Below, piece after piece: positions 1 to 7,940 of a stretch of DNA of 34,485 bases. Numbering within the stretch: position 1 is the first letter of the stretch; the number at the start of each line of letters is the position of its first letter. The notes under the pieces were generated by a model. It was not told the DNA's origin. It did not search any database and saw only the letters and a list, made by a program, of their open reading frames with translations. This stretch comes from Bradyrhizobium genosp. SA-3 (GTDB lineage Bacteria; Pseudomonadota; Alphaproteobacteria; Rhizobiales; Xanthobacteraceae): the NCBI RefSeq assembly GCF_004212635.1, contig NZ_PSRT01000088.1, positions 1 through 34,485 of the forward strand. The letters are read 5' to 3'. The translations under genes were made by a program, and so were the position numbers.

Positions 1-20
1 AGTGGAACAACGGTCTCCAC

Positions 21-36
21 CGTTTCACGTGAAACG
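21..36. other. parS: parS-like centromere site (ParB binding)
   Basis: The 16-mer CGTTTCACGTGAAACG is a perfect palindrome. It matches the widely conserved parS consensus TGTTTCACGTGAAACA at 14 of 16 positions; only the outermost base on each side differs. ParB/Spo0J binds such sites to nucleate the partition complex that segregates the chromosome origin. The site lies just past the 3' end of mnmE, and in alphaproteobacteria mnmE is usually followed by mnmG, rsmG, parA and parB, so the position fits. The match is seen directly; ParB binding is inferred. Confidence 0.85.
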
Positions 37-79
37 CAAAAAATGGAACAAGCGCTAATCCTACAATGAAGAACTAGCA

Positions 80-1435
80 CTACTTTCCGATACAAAATTT
101 TTGGAAAATGGCCCCAAGGACGTCTTCGACATCCACCCGGCCCAGCAGCCGACCCAGGGCATAGGCGGCGGCACGCAGTTCCTCGGCGGCGAGTTCCTCG
201 CCCTCTTCTACTAGCTCCAGGCTCTGGCGCAAGCTGTCTGCCGCCTGACGCAACAGGTCGCGTTGGCGGGCCCGGGTCACCAATGCGCCCTCGCTGGTCC
301 CGAAGAATTCAGAGGCAAATGTCACCAGCGCGTCGACCAGCTGAGGGATGCCATCGCCCCGGCTCGCCGAGATCTCGAACTCGCCGCGCGGCCCGGCTTC
401 CCCCACCCCACCGAGATCGATCTTGTTGCGCACGATCCAGATCGAGCCACCGGTCCGATCGCCATCGCTGGCCTTCCACAGCGACCGCGTCGCGTCCGGA
501 TCGATGGCCTGCGATCCCTCCACCAGCCACAGCACGAGATCCGCGTCTTCGGCCCTAGCGCGCGCCCGGCGCACACCCTCCTGCTCGACCGGATCGTCGG
601 TCTCGCGAATGCCGGCGGTGTCGATCACCGTGACGGGGTAGCCATCGAGATCGAGCTGTACCTCGATCACGTCGCGTGTGGTGCCGGCGTGCGGCGAAAC
701 GATCGCGACCTCGCGGCGCGCGAGCTGATTCATCAGCGTCGACTTGCCGACATTCGGCTCGCCTGCGATCGCAACCACCAGGCCATCGCGCAGACGTTCA
801 GCTTGGCCCTGTGCCGCAAGGACTTCTGCAATTTCACCATACAGCGCTCGGATCGCCTTGACTGCCGGCGCCAGGACCTCGGCAGGCACATCGCCTTCGT
901 CCGAGAAATCGATGCCGGCTTCGATCAGGGCCGAAGCCTCGATGATGCGCTCGCGCCAGTCGCGCGCGCGATGGCCGAGCAGGCCCTGCAATTGGCGCAG
1001 CGCCTGACGCCGCTGGCGGTCGGTGTCGGCGTGGATGAGATCGTCGAGGCCCTCGGCCTCAGTGAGGTCGAGCTTGCCGTTCTCGAACGCGCGCCGCGTG
1101 AACTCGCCGGGCTCGGCCGCCCGCGTATTCGGTATATCAGAAATCGCTGCAAGAAGCGCCGAGAGCACCGCGCGGCCGCCATGAACGTGGAATTCGGCGA
1201 CGTCCTCGCCGGTCGCACTACCCGGTCCCGGAAACCAGAGCACGACCCCGTCGTCGATCGGTTGGCCCACGCCGTCACGGAGCAATCGGCGGCTGGCCTG
1301 CCGCGGCGCAGGCAGCGTACCCGCCAGCGTCGTCAACACCACGCCGGCCTGCGGCCCGGAGACACGCACCATCGCAATCGCGCTCGGCGGACGGCCGGAC
1401 GACAGCGCAAAGATGGTTTGGTCTTGCGGATGCAT
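80..1435 (-). CDS. mnmE: tRNA uridine-5-carboxymethylaminomethyl modification GTPase MnmE
   Basis: With MnmG, this GTPase makes the cmnm5 modification of the wobble uridine (U34) in certain tRNAs. The 451-residue protein has the usual family length and layout: an N-terminal tetrahydrofolate-binding TrmE domain (about 1-118), a helical region, and an inserted G domain with G1 GEPNVGKST (225-233), G3 DTAG (272-275) and G4 NKID (337-340). It ends in FCIGK, with the conserved C-terminal cysteine. The start ATG at 1435 gives the typical N-terminus (MHPQDQTIFALSSG). It lies downstream of rho, but the rho terminator and a TATAAT hexamer between them suggest its own promoter. Its usual partner mnmG would lie just outside the window. 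The identification is firm. Confidence 0.97.
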   Translation of the reverse strand: MHPQDQTIFALSSGRPPSAIAMVRVSGPQAGVVLTTLAGTLPAPRQASRRLLRDGVGQPIDDGVVLWFPGPGSATGEDVAEFHVHGGRAVLSALLAAISDIPNTRAAEPGEFTRRAFENGKLDLTEAEGLDDLIHADTDRQRRQALRQLQGLLGHRARDWRERIIEASALIEAGIDFSDEGDVPAEVLAPAVKAIRALYGEIAEVLAAQGQAERLRDGLVVAIAGEPNVGKSTLMNQLARREVAIVSPHAGTTRDVIEVQLDLDGYPVTVIDTAGIRETDDPVEQEGVRRARARAEDADLVLWLVEGSQAIDPDATRSLWKASDGDRTGGSIWIVRNKIDLGGVGEAGPRGEFEISASRGDGIPQLVDALVTFASEFFGTSEGALVTRARQRDLLRQAADSLRQSLELVEEGEELAAEELRAAAYALGRLLGRVDVEDVLGAIFQKFCIGK

Positions 1436-1530
1436 GGCCTATTTGTCCGGCTGCGGGAGAAAAGGCAAATCCACCATTTCGAACGCCAGGTGCCTAGTTC
1501 TGCTGCGCCAAGTCCCGCAACAAAGGCTGA

Positions 1531-1568
1531 TATTGCGATGCAATAAAGCTGCAGCAATTTTGCTGCAG
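1531..1568. repeat. Two adjacent palindromes in the mnmE leader
   Basis: TATTGC-GAT-GCAATA (1531-1545) is an inverted repeat with 6-bp arms. Three bases later, CTGCAGCAATTTTGCTGCAG (1549-1568) is a perfect 20-bp palindrome. Both lie in the 317-bp mnmE-rho gap (1436-1752), between the likely mnmE promoter and its start codon, so they would be in the 5' leader. The rest of this gap holds only the promoter, the rho terminator and a further short GCAGC-AAA-GCTGC hairpin (1688-1700). The role is unknown; operator sites or RNA hairpins are both possible. Confidence 0.55.
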
Positions 1569-1618
1569 GATCCAGCCGATCAAGCCTAGCAAGCTCAAGC
1601 AAATGCAAGTCTTATTGC

Positions 1619-1648
1619 ATTATATATCAATAACTTAATGAAGATCAG
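1619..1648 (-). promoter_or_regulatory. Candidate mnmE promoter
   Basis: On the minus strand a perfect TATAAT (1624-1619) is preceded, about 17-18 bp upstream, by only a weak -35 (CTGATC or TGATCT). It sits between the rho terminator and mnmE and would give a leader of roughly 175 nt. The -10 match is seen directly; promoter activity is inferred. Confidence 0.4.
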
Positions 1649-1705
1649 GAATCGAGCGGGAAGCCGCTGTCGTACTGCACGTTCGCCGCAGCAAAGCTGC
1701 ACAAT

Positions 1706-1730
1706 GAAAAAGGGCGCCCGAAGGCGCCCT
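1706..1730 (-). terminator. Intrinsic terminator after rho
   Basis: On the minus strand, 22 bases past the rho stop codon, AGGGCGCC-TTCG-GGCGCCCT forms an 8-bp GC-rich stem with a TTCG tetraloop, followed at once by a run of five T (TTTTTC). This is a textbook Rho-independent terminator. It separates rho transcription from mnmE. Confidence 0.88.
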
Positions 1731-1752
1731 CTAACTTTTCGCTGCACCGCAC

Positions 1753-3018
<1,266 letters not shown>

Positions 3019-3207
3019 TGGGGTGGTCCTGTGGGGTAACCTGGAAGGGGGGTGCGAGGTGGCTCTGAAATGCGGACGCGAGCAGTGCAGGTAAGGTCCG
3101 CAGGTCTGGCAAGGAGAGTGCCGATGAGGCTTCAAACCTGATGCGGTGTCCGGCCTCTGGAAAGCTCGGACACAACCACATCCGCCTGCGTTGGGTGGGA
3201 TATCGAT

Positions 3208-3236
3208 AATATAGAAAATCGCTCCCTGCTCCGCAA
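3208..3236 (-). promoter_or_regulatory. Candidate rho promoter
   Basis: On the minus strand, TTGCGG (3236-3231) is separated by exactly 17 bp from TATATT (3213-3208), a fair match to a sigma-70 type promoter. Transcription starting near 3200 would give a rho leader of about 180 nt. Long leaders are common for rho, which is often autoregulated. This is motif inspection only. Confidence 0.4.
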
Positions 3237-3270
3237 GCCGAAGCGCTGAGCGATTCGTCGCGCGCCTTGC

Positions 3271-3693
3271 CTAGAACGGCTTCACGATCACCATGATCAC
3301 GATGAAAATCATCAGGACGGTCGGCACCTCATTGATAATTCGATAGAATTTCTGGGTCCGCGGGCGCCGGTCGGCGGCGAAATCCTTCAGCCAGCGGGAA
3401 AAAAAGCCGTGGACCGCGGACATTGCCAGGACCAGTGCCAGTTTTACGTGCAGCCAACCGGAGGTGAACCAATGGCCGGACCAGGCGAGATAGAGCCCGG
3501 CGAGCCAGGTGACCATCATGGCGGGATTGATGATCGCCTTGAGCAGCCGGCGCTCCATGATCTTGAACGTTTCCGACTGCTTCGAGCCGATTTCGGCCTC
3601 GGAGTGATAGACGAACAGCCGCGGCAGATAGAGCATGCCCGCCATCCAGGAGATGACGGCGATCACGTGCAGCGCTTTGATCCACTCATACAT
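3271..3693 (-). CDS. hemJ: Protoporphyrinogen oxidase HemJ
   Basis: HemJ is an integral inner-membrane enzyme that oxidises protoporphyrinogen IX to protoporphyrin IX late in haem synthesis. The 140-residue product from ATG 3693 matches the usual ~140 residues, and GGAGG lies at a good distance upstream of this ATG. A longer frame to 3813 has no family-like extension. About four hydrophobic segments are visible (near 8-25, 55-72, 82-98 and 123-138). His9 in the first segment and Lys84 in LHVKLALV correspond to the conserved His and Lys of the family. rho lies downstream on the same strand. hemE, often the next gene upstream in relatives, is not present; the upstream region is a 524-bp gene-free stretch. 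Confidence 0.92.
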   Translation of the reverse strand: MYEWIKALHVIAVISWMAGMLYLPRLFVYHSEAEIGSKQSETFKIMERRLLKAIINPAMMVTWLAGLYLAWSGHWFTSGWLHVKLALVLAMSAVHGFFSRWLKDFAADRRPRTQKFYRIINEVPTVLMIFIVIMVIVKPF

Positions 3694-4217
3694 GCCGGCA
3701 GCCTCCCATTCTTGTTTTCGGCCCGCTTTGCCGGCGCGAACCGCGATCGATTCTGCTCGAAACCGCTTTCTGCTCACCGAACAGTGGATGGAAGGTGTCC
3801 GGTAAGAATTCATTCATAGATTTGGGCGCACACACATATCCGCGTGCTCGGCTCTTCTAAACCTAAAAATTTTAGAATCTTAAGGTTTGAGTCTTTGTGA
3901 CCGTGGATTGGACTCACGCAATTCCGTCCGCCACTTCACGCGCGCTTGTTCACATCCATCAACATATGCTGCGCCGGTCTGGCCGGTCGGAATAAGTGAC
4001 CCGGTCTCAGGGGCTTGCGCCCGCCTGTCGGCAGCTTATCAAGAGGCTTGTCCGCGCAATCCCGTTTCCGTCTCGGACGGCCAGCAAACTTGTTCTGACG
4101 GGCAGTGGTGTGAAGAAAATTGGCCGTTGTCCCGTCCCTAGTGTCGCACATCCCTTTCCGAGAGGTTAAGCTCCACAGAAATCCACAAACTGCCCCACCA
4201 AAATTCAAAGAGTTTTT
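3694..4217. other. oriC: Candidate chromosomal replication origin (oriC)
   Basis: This 524-bp stretch has no credible gene and is visibly more AT-rich than its neighbours, with an AT-dense patch at about 3853-3890. DnaA-box-like 9-mers (consensus TTATNCACA) are TTGTTCACA at 3946-3954 (one mismatch), TTCTTCACA on the minus strand at 4117-4109 (one mismatch) and AAATCCACA at 4179-4187 (two mismatches, TCCACA core intact). Flanking genes diverge: hemJ-rho-mnmE leftward, ppsR-maf-coaE-dnaQ rightward. In Caulobacter and Sinorhizobium the origin lies in this neighbourhood beside hemE and the ppsR homologue. A parS site is about 4 kb away. The call is inferred from synteny plus modest motif support. 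Confidence 0.55.
3855..3877. promoter_or_regulatory. Inverted repeat TTCTAAA-N9-TTTAGAA, possible regulator site
   Basis: Two perfect 7-bp half-sites flank nine bases in the AT-rich patch upstream of hemJ. The half-sites equal those of the rhizobial iron control element bound by Irr, but as I recall that consensus (TTTAGAA-N3-TTCTAAA) they face the opposite way here. The site could be a variant haem/iron operator, part of the origin's unwinding region, or chance. Confidence 0.3.
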
Positions 4218-5057
4218 GTGCCGACCTCGAACAACTATTTCCATCTGCACCTGGTCTCCGACTCGACGGGCGAGACGCTCATCACGGTGGCGCGCGCGGT
4301 CGCGGCTCAATACGCCAACGTGACGCCGGTCGAGCACGTCTATCCGCTGGTGCGCAGCCAGAAGCAGCTCGATCGCGTGCTCGACGAGATCGAGGAGGCG
4401 CCGGGAATCGTGCTGTTCACGCTGCTGGAGAAGGATCTGGTCTTCAGGCTCGAGAACAAGTGCAAGGAGATCAACGTTCCGAGCCTGTCGATCATCGGCC
4501 CGGTGATGCAGCTGTTTGAAGCGTATCTCGGCGCTGCAACCACGGGTCGCGTCGGCGCTCAGCACGTGCTCAATGCGGAATATTTCAAGCGCATCGATGC
4601 GCTGAACTACACCATGATCCACGACGACGGCCAGCATGTCGAAGGTCTCGACGAGGCCGACGTGGTGCTGGTGGGTGTGTCCCGCACCTCGAAGACGCCG
4701 ACGTCGATCTATCTCGCCAATCGCGGCATCCGCACCGCCAACGTGCCACTGGTTCCGGGCATTCCGGTGCCCTCGCAGTTGGAGACGCTGACGCGTCCGC
4801 TGGTCGTCAGCCTGCATGCGACGCCGGAACGGCTGATCCAGATCCGTCAGAATCGCCTGCTGTCTATGGGAGCCGAGTCTGGGAGCGACACCTATACCGA
4901 CAAGCAATCGGTCACCGAGGAGGTCGCGTTCGCGCGCAAGCTCAGCGCCAAGCACGATTGGCCGCTGCTCGATGTCACCAGACGCTCGATCGAGGAAACC
5001 GCCGCGGCGATCATGAAGCTCTACACCGATCGCCAGCGCAACCGGCCCTCGGAATAG
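4218..5057 (+). CDS. ppsR: Pyruvate, phosphate dikinase regulatory protein (bifunctional kinase/phosphorylase)
   Basis: This DUF299-family enzyme phosphorylates a threonine of pyruvate phosphate dikinase (or PEP synthetase) in an ADP-dependent reaction to inactivate it, and reverses this by phosphorolysis. The 279-residue length is typical. Hallmarks are VSDSTGET near the N-terminus (13-20) and the P-loop-like GVSRTSKTPTS (153-163). Translation starts at GTG 4218, preceded by AAAGAG; no upstream start gives a better N-terminus. The Caulobacter homologue is the first gene beside the origin, and the order ppsR-maf-coaE-dnaQ-secB seen here is the same conserved block. maf follows after eight bases. 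Confidence 0.93.
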   Translation: MPTSNNYFHLHLVSDSTGETLITVARAVAAQYANVTPVEHVYPLVRSQKQLDRVLDEIEEAPGIVLFTLLEKDLVFRLENKCKEINVPSLSIIGPVMQLFEAYLGAATTGRVGAQHVLNAEYFKRIDALNYTMIHDDGQHVEGLDEADVVLVGVSRTSKTPTSIYLANRGIRTANVPLVPGIPVPSQLETLTRPLVVSLHATPERLIQIRQNRLLSMGAESGSDTYTDKQSVTEEVAFARKLSAKHDWPLLDVTRRSIEETAAAIMKLYTDRQRNRPSE

Positions 5058-5065
5058 TTTTCGCA

Positions 5066-5674
5066 ATGGGTCTATGGCGCGGCACATCTCCGTTGATCCT
5101 GGCCTCGCAGAGCAGCGCGCGGAAAATGCTGCTGGCGAATGCTGGCTTCGAATTCGAGAGCGTGACGGCTGACATCGACGAGCGCGGCATTCAGGCGGCC
5201 TCGAAGCTTTCAAACCCGCGCGAAATTGCTCTGCTGCTGGCATGTGAGAAAGCCAAGGCAGTCTCGGCTCTTCATCCCGGAAGCTATGTGATCGGCGCCG
5301 ATCAGACCCTGGCTCTTGGCGAGCGCCTCTTCAACAAGCCCGCCGGTCGTCCCCAGGCGATGGGGCAATTGCGCGATCTCGCCGGCAGCAGCCACGAGCT
5401 GAATTCAGCGGTGGCGGTGGCGCATGACGGAAAGATTGTTTTCGAGGATGTGTCGGTAGCCCGCATGACCATGCGGCATATGACCGAGGCCCAGCTTTCA
5501 GCCTATCTCGATGCCGCCGGTGACGCCGTCACGACCAGTGTCGGTGCCTATCAGCTCGAAGGGCTGGGTATCCATCTGTTCGAGCGCATCGAGGGCGACC
5601 ATTTCACCATTCTCGGCCTGCCGCTGCTGCCACTGCTTGCGTTCCTGCGCCGCGAACGGCTAGTTGCGGTGTGA
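5066..5674 (+). CDS. maf: Maf-like nucleoside triphosphate pyrophosphatase
   Basis: Maf proteins hydrolyse non-canonical or certain canonical nucleoside triphosphates to monophosphate and pyrophosphate. From ATG 5066 the product has 202 residues, normal for the family. It carries the N-terminal signature ILASQSSARKMLL, a variant of the SxSxRR motif, and the metal/catalytic aspartate in GADQTL (D79), followed by KPAGRPQA. A longer reading frame starting inside ppsR is rejected. The gene starts eight bases after ppsR and overlaps the possible upstream start of coaE, so it is probably in one operon. Which Maf substrate class it belongs to (dTTP/UTP type or the m7GTP YceF type) cannot be settled by eye. 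Confidence 0.88.
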   Translation: MGLWRGTSPLILASQSSARKMLLANAGFEFESVTADIDERGIQAASKLSNPREIALLLACEKAKAVSALHPGSYVIGADQTLALGERLFNKPAGRPQAMGQLRDLAGSSHELNSAVAVAHDGKIVFEDVSVARMTMRHMTEAQLSAYLDAAGDAVTTSVGAYQLEGLGIHLFERIEGDHFTILGLPLLPLLAFLRRERLVAV

Positions 5675-5697
5675 ACGACAGACATGGCTGGGCCTTG

Positions 5698-6297
5698 ATG
5701 CGGATCCTCGGACTGACCGGCTCGATCGGGATGGGCAAATCCACCACCGCGAAATTGTTCGCGGAGGCTGGTGTTCCCGTCTACGACGCCGATGCCGCAG
5801 TTCATCACTTGTATGAGGGCGAAGCGGCTCCCGCGATCGAGGCTGCCTTCCCCGGCACGACCATCAACGGCAAGGTCGATCGGTCCAAGCTGTCCGCGCG
5901 CGTGGTGCACGATCCCGCCGCGATCAAGCAGCTCGAGCAGATCGTCCATCCAATGCTGGGCGAGTCCCGCAAAAAATTCTTCGCCGAGGCCGAAGCGGCC
6001 AACGTCCCCGTCGTGGTGCTGGACATTCCCCTCCTGTTCGAAACCGGCGGTGAGAAACGGGTCGACGCCGTGGTCGTGGTCTCGACCTCGCCGGAACTTC
6101 AGCGCGAGCGGGTGCTGGCGCGCGGCACGATGGACGAGGCGAAGCTCGACGCCATCATCGCCAAGCAGATGCCCGACGCCGAAAAGCGCAAGCGCGCCGA
6201 TTTCGTGGTGGATACCTCACACGGACTTGAGCCGGTGCGGGCGCAAATCAAGCACATCCTGGCCGAGGTCGTTAAGATGCCGCAGCGGCGAGCCTGA
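5698..6297 (+). CDS. coaE: Dephospho-CoA kinase
   Basis: CoaE catalyses the last step of coenzyme A synthesis, ATP-dependent 3'-phosphorylation of dephospho-CoA. The 199-residue protein begins MRILGLTGSIGMGKST, with the P-loop GSIGMGKST at residues 8-16, followed by the family motif YDADAAVH and later DIPLLFE. I chose ATG 5698 because it places the P-loop as in homologues; an in-frame GTG at 5671 overlapping the maf stop would add nine residues and is a possible alternative. In many alphaproteobacteria aroE separates maf from coaE, but here the two are directly adjacent. dnaQ follows after 29 bases. Confidence 0.95.
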   Translation: MRILGLTGSIGMGKSTTAKLFAEAGVPVYDADAAVHHLYEGEAAPAIEAAFPGTTINGKVDRSKLSARVVHDPAAIKQLEQIVHPMLGESRKKFFAEAEAANVPVVVLDIPLLFETGGEKRVDAVVVVSTSPELQRERVLARGTMDEAKLDAIIAKQMPDAEKRKRADFVVDTSHGLEPVRAQIKHILAEVVKMPQRRA

Positions 6298-6326
6298 TTC
6301 GCCGATTTTTTACGGCCATCTCAATC

Positions 6327-7043
6327 ATGCGCGAAATCGTTCTCGATACCGAAACCACCGGCCTCGATCCGCTCCGCGGCGATCGCCTGGTCGAAATCGG
6401 CTGTGTCGAGATCTTCAACCGCATGCCGACCGGACAGACCTTCCACCGCTACATGAACCCTGAAAGGGACATGCCGGCGGAGGCCTTCGCAGTGCACGGG
6501 CTGTCGGCCGAATTCCTCTCGACCAAGCCGCTGTTCCACGAGGTCGTCGACGAGTTTCTGGAATTCATCGGCGATGCGCCGCTGGTGATCCACAACGCCT
6601 CGTTCGACATCAGCTTCATCAATGCCGAGCTTGACCGGATCAAGCGCGCGGCGATCCCGCGCGAGCGGCTGGTCGATACGCTGCTGCTGGCGCGGCGCAA
6701 GCACCCCGGCGTGTCGAACCGGCTCGACGATCTCTGCTCGCGCTACGCGATCGACAATTCACACCGCACCAAGCACGGTGCGTTGCTCGACGCCGAGCTC
6801 CTGGCCGAGGTCTATGTCGATCTGGTCGGGGCGCGGCAGTCGCAGCTGCTGCTGGCCTCGGAAACCGAGGAGATTCGCGTCAGTGCGACCGGCGAAGCGC
6901 CGCGGCGACAGCGCCTGGTGCCGCTTGCGCCGCGGGTTTCCGATGCCGAACGCGAGGCCCATCGGGCCTTCATCGCAACGCTCGGCGACAAGGCGATCTG
7001 GAGCGAGTACCTGCCCGCTCCAGCTGCCATGGCGGCCGGTTAG
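6327..7043 (+). CDS. dnaQ: DNA polymerase III epsilon subunit (3'-5' proofreading exonuclease)
   Basis: DnaQ is the proofreading exonuclease of the replicative polymerase core. The 238-residue protein has the DEDDh exonuclease motifs in order: ExoI DTETTG (D7, E9), ExoII HNASFD (89-94, with D94) and ExoIII with H150 in KHGALLDAE and D155. The C-terminal tail after about residue 180 is lower in complexity and probably contains the site that binds the polymerase alpha subunit. The stop codon TAG overlaps the stop codon of the opposing secB gene (shared bases 7040-7043), so no terminator fits between them. Confidence 0.96.
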   Translation: MREIVLDTETTGLDPLRGDRLVEIGCVEIFNRMPTGQTFHRYMNPERDMPAEAFAVHGLSAEFLSTKPLFHEVVDEFLEFIGDAPLVIHNASFDISFINAELDRIKRAAIPRERLVDTLLLARRKHPGVSNRLDDLCSRYAIDNSHRTKHGALLDAELLAEVYVDLVGARQSQLLLASETEEIRVSATGEAPRRQRLVPLAPRVSDAEREAHRAFIATLGDKAIWSEYLPAPAAMAAG

Positions 7044-7525
7044 GCCTGACCGGCTTGGCCCTGAGCAGCCATTTGCCGCTCCATGTTCTGACGATAGAGA
7101 CCGACGAAGTCGACCGGATCCAGCATCAGCGGCGGGAACCCGCCGTCGCGGACGGCGGTCGCGATGATCTCGCGCGCGAACGGGAACAGCAGACGCGGGC
7201 ACTCGATCATGACCAGCGGATGCAAATTCTCCTTCGGCACATTGGCGATCCGGAACACGCCGGCATAGGCGAGCTCGAACGAGAACATCATCTTGCTCGC
7301 CGCCTCGGCCTTGCCCTCGACCGACAACGTCACCTCGAACTCCTGTTCGCTGAGGTTGTTGGCGCTGACGTTGATCTGGATGTTGATCTGGGGCGGCTGG
7401 CTCTGCTGCTGGAGCGAGCTCGGCGCGTTCGGATTTTCGAACGAGAGGTCCTTGGTATATTGCGCCAGCACGTTGAGCTGGGGAGCCTGGGCCGCCTCGG
7501 GAGGGGTGCCGTTACCGTTGGTCAT
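7040..7525 (-). CDS. secB: Protein-export chaperone SecB
   Basis: SecB is a homotetrameric cytosolic chaperone that keeps preproteins unfolded and hands them to SecA. The 161-residue product matches the family length and contains the characteristic core from LAQYTKDLSFENPNAP through INIQINV, and the C-terminal half with ECPRLLFPFAREII and GGFPPLMLDPVDF. The start at ATG 7525 has GGAGAG just upstream. The C-terminal tail is glutamine/alanine-rich, as is common. It is convergent with dnaQ and overlaps it by four bases; the same neighbours occur widely in alphaproteobacteria. Confidence 0.96.
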   Translation of the reverse strand: MTNGNGTPPEAAQAPQLNVLAQYTKDLSFENPNAPSSLQQQSQPPQINIQINVSANNLSEQEFEVTLSVEGKAEAASKMMFSFELAYAGVFRIANVPKENLHPLVMIECPRLLFPFAREIIATAVRDGGFPPLMLDPVDFVGLYRQNMERQMAAQGQAGQA

Positions 7526-7940
7526 GAAAGTCTCTCCTTACCCGATTTGGGCTGAATTTCGCGGCGGTTGGCTAACATAGGGTCGCCTCATTCTACAAGG
7601 ACGAACGACCCCGGGTGAGATATCGGAGCCGCGGCCGCAACTGTGCCGTCCACCCCGGTCTTTTGCGCGAAATTGCGCCCTAAACGATTGAAGAAGCGCG
7701 ATTTCCAGGCAGGATCGGGTTTCCCCTTAAGCATAAAACGCGCTACACTCAGCGCTGTGCCAAAAGGCGCCATTGGCCGGGCAAGATTTCGTGCCTACAT
7801 CCCGGGGACCAGACGGGCGGACCTAAAATGGTGATGTAGACTTGCCGTTTCCGTATGGAACGGTCTACTGGCCGGATTGATTTTCCCGGCGACGACCCCA
7901 AAGCGAAGACCCAAAGCAAAGACCAGAAAGCGAATACGAC
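7526..7940. other. Divergent intergenic region secB / Tim44-domain gene
   Basis: About 415 bases separate the divergent secB and Tim44-domain genes, so both promoters should lie here. I see no credible gene; the open frames here are short and low in quality. In Rhizobium-type relatives an fxsA-like gene often sits at this place, and I see none. No clear promoter pair or terminator stands out. Confidence 0.5.

Noticed and set aside
263..1546. 427-codon open frame on the plus strand
   Set aside because: It is antisense to mnmE, is rich in Arg/His/Asp codons typical of GC-rich shadows, and has no recognisable domain.
3887..4141. 84-codon plus-strand frame in the candidate origin
   Set aside because: It has no ribosome binding site, cysteine/serine-rich random composition and no family resemblance.
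3936..5243. 435-codon minus-strand frame covering the hemJ-ppsR gap and ppsR
   Set aside because: It is antisense to the well-supported ppsR and maf, with shadow composition and no domain, so it does not count against the candidate origin.
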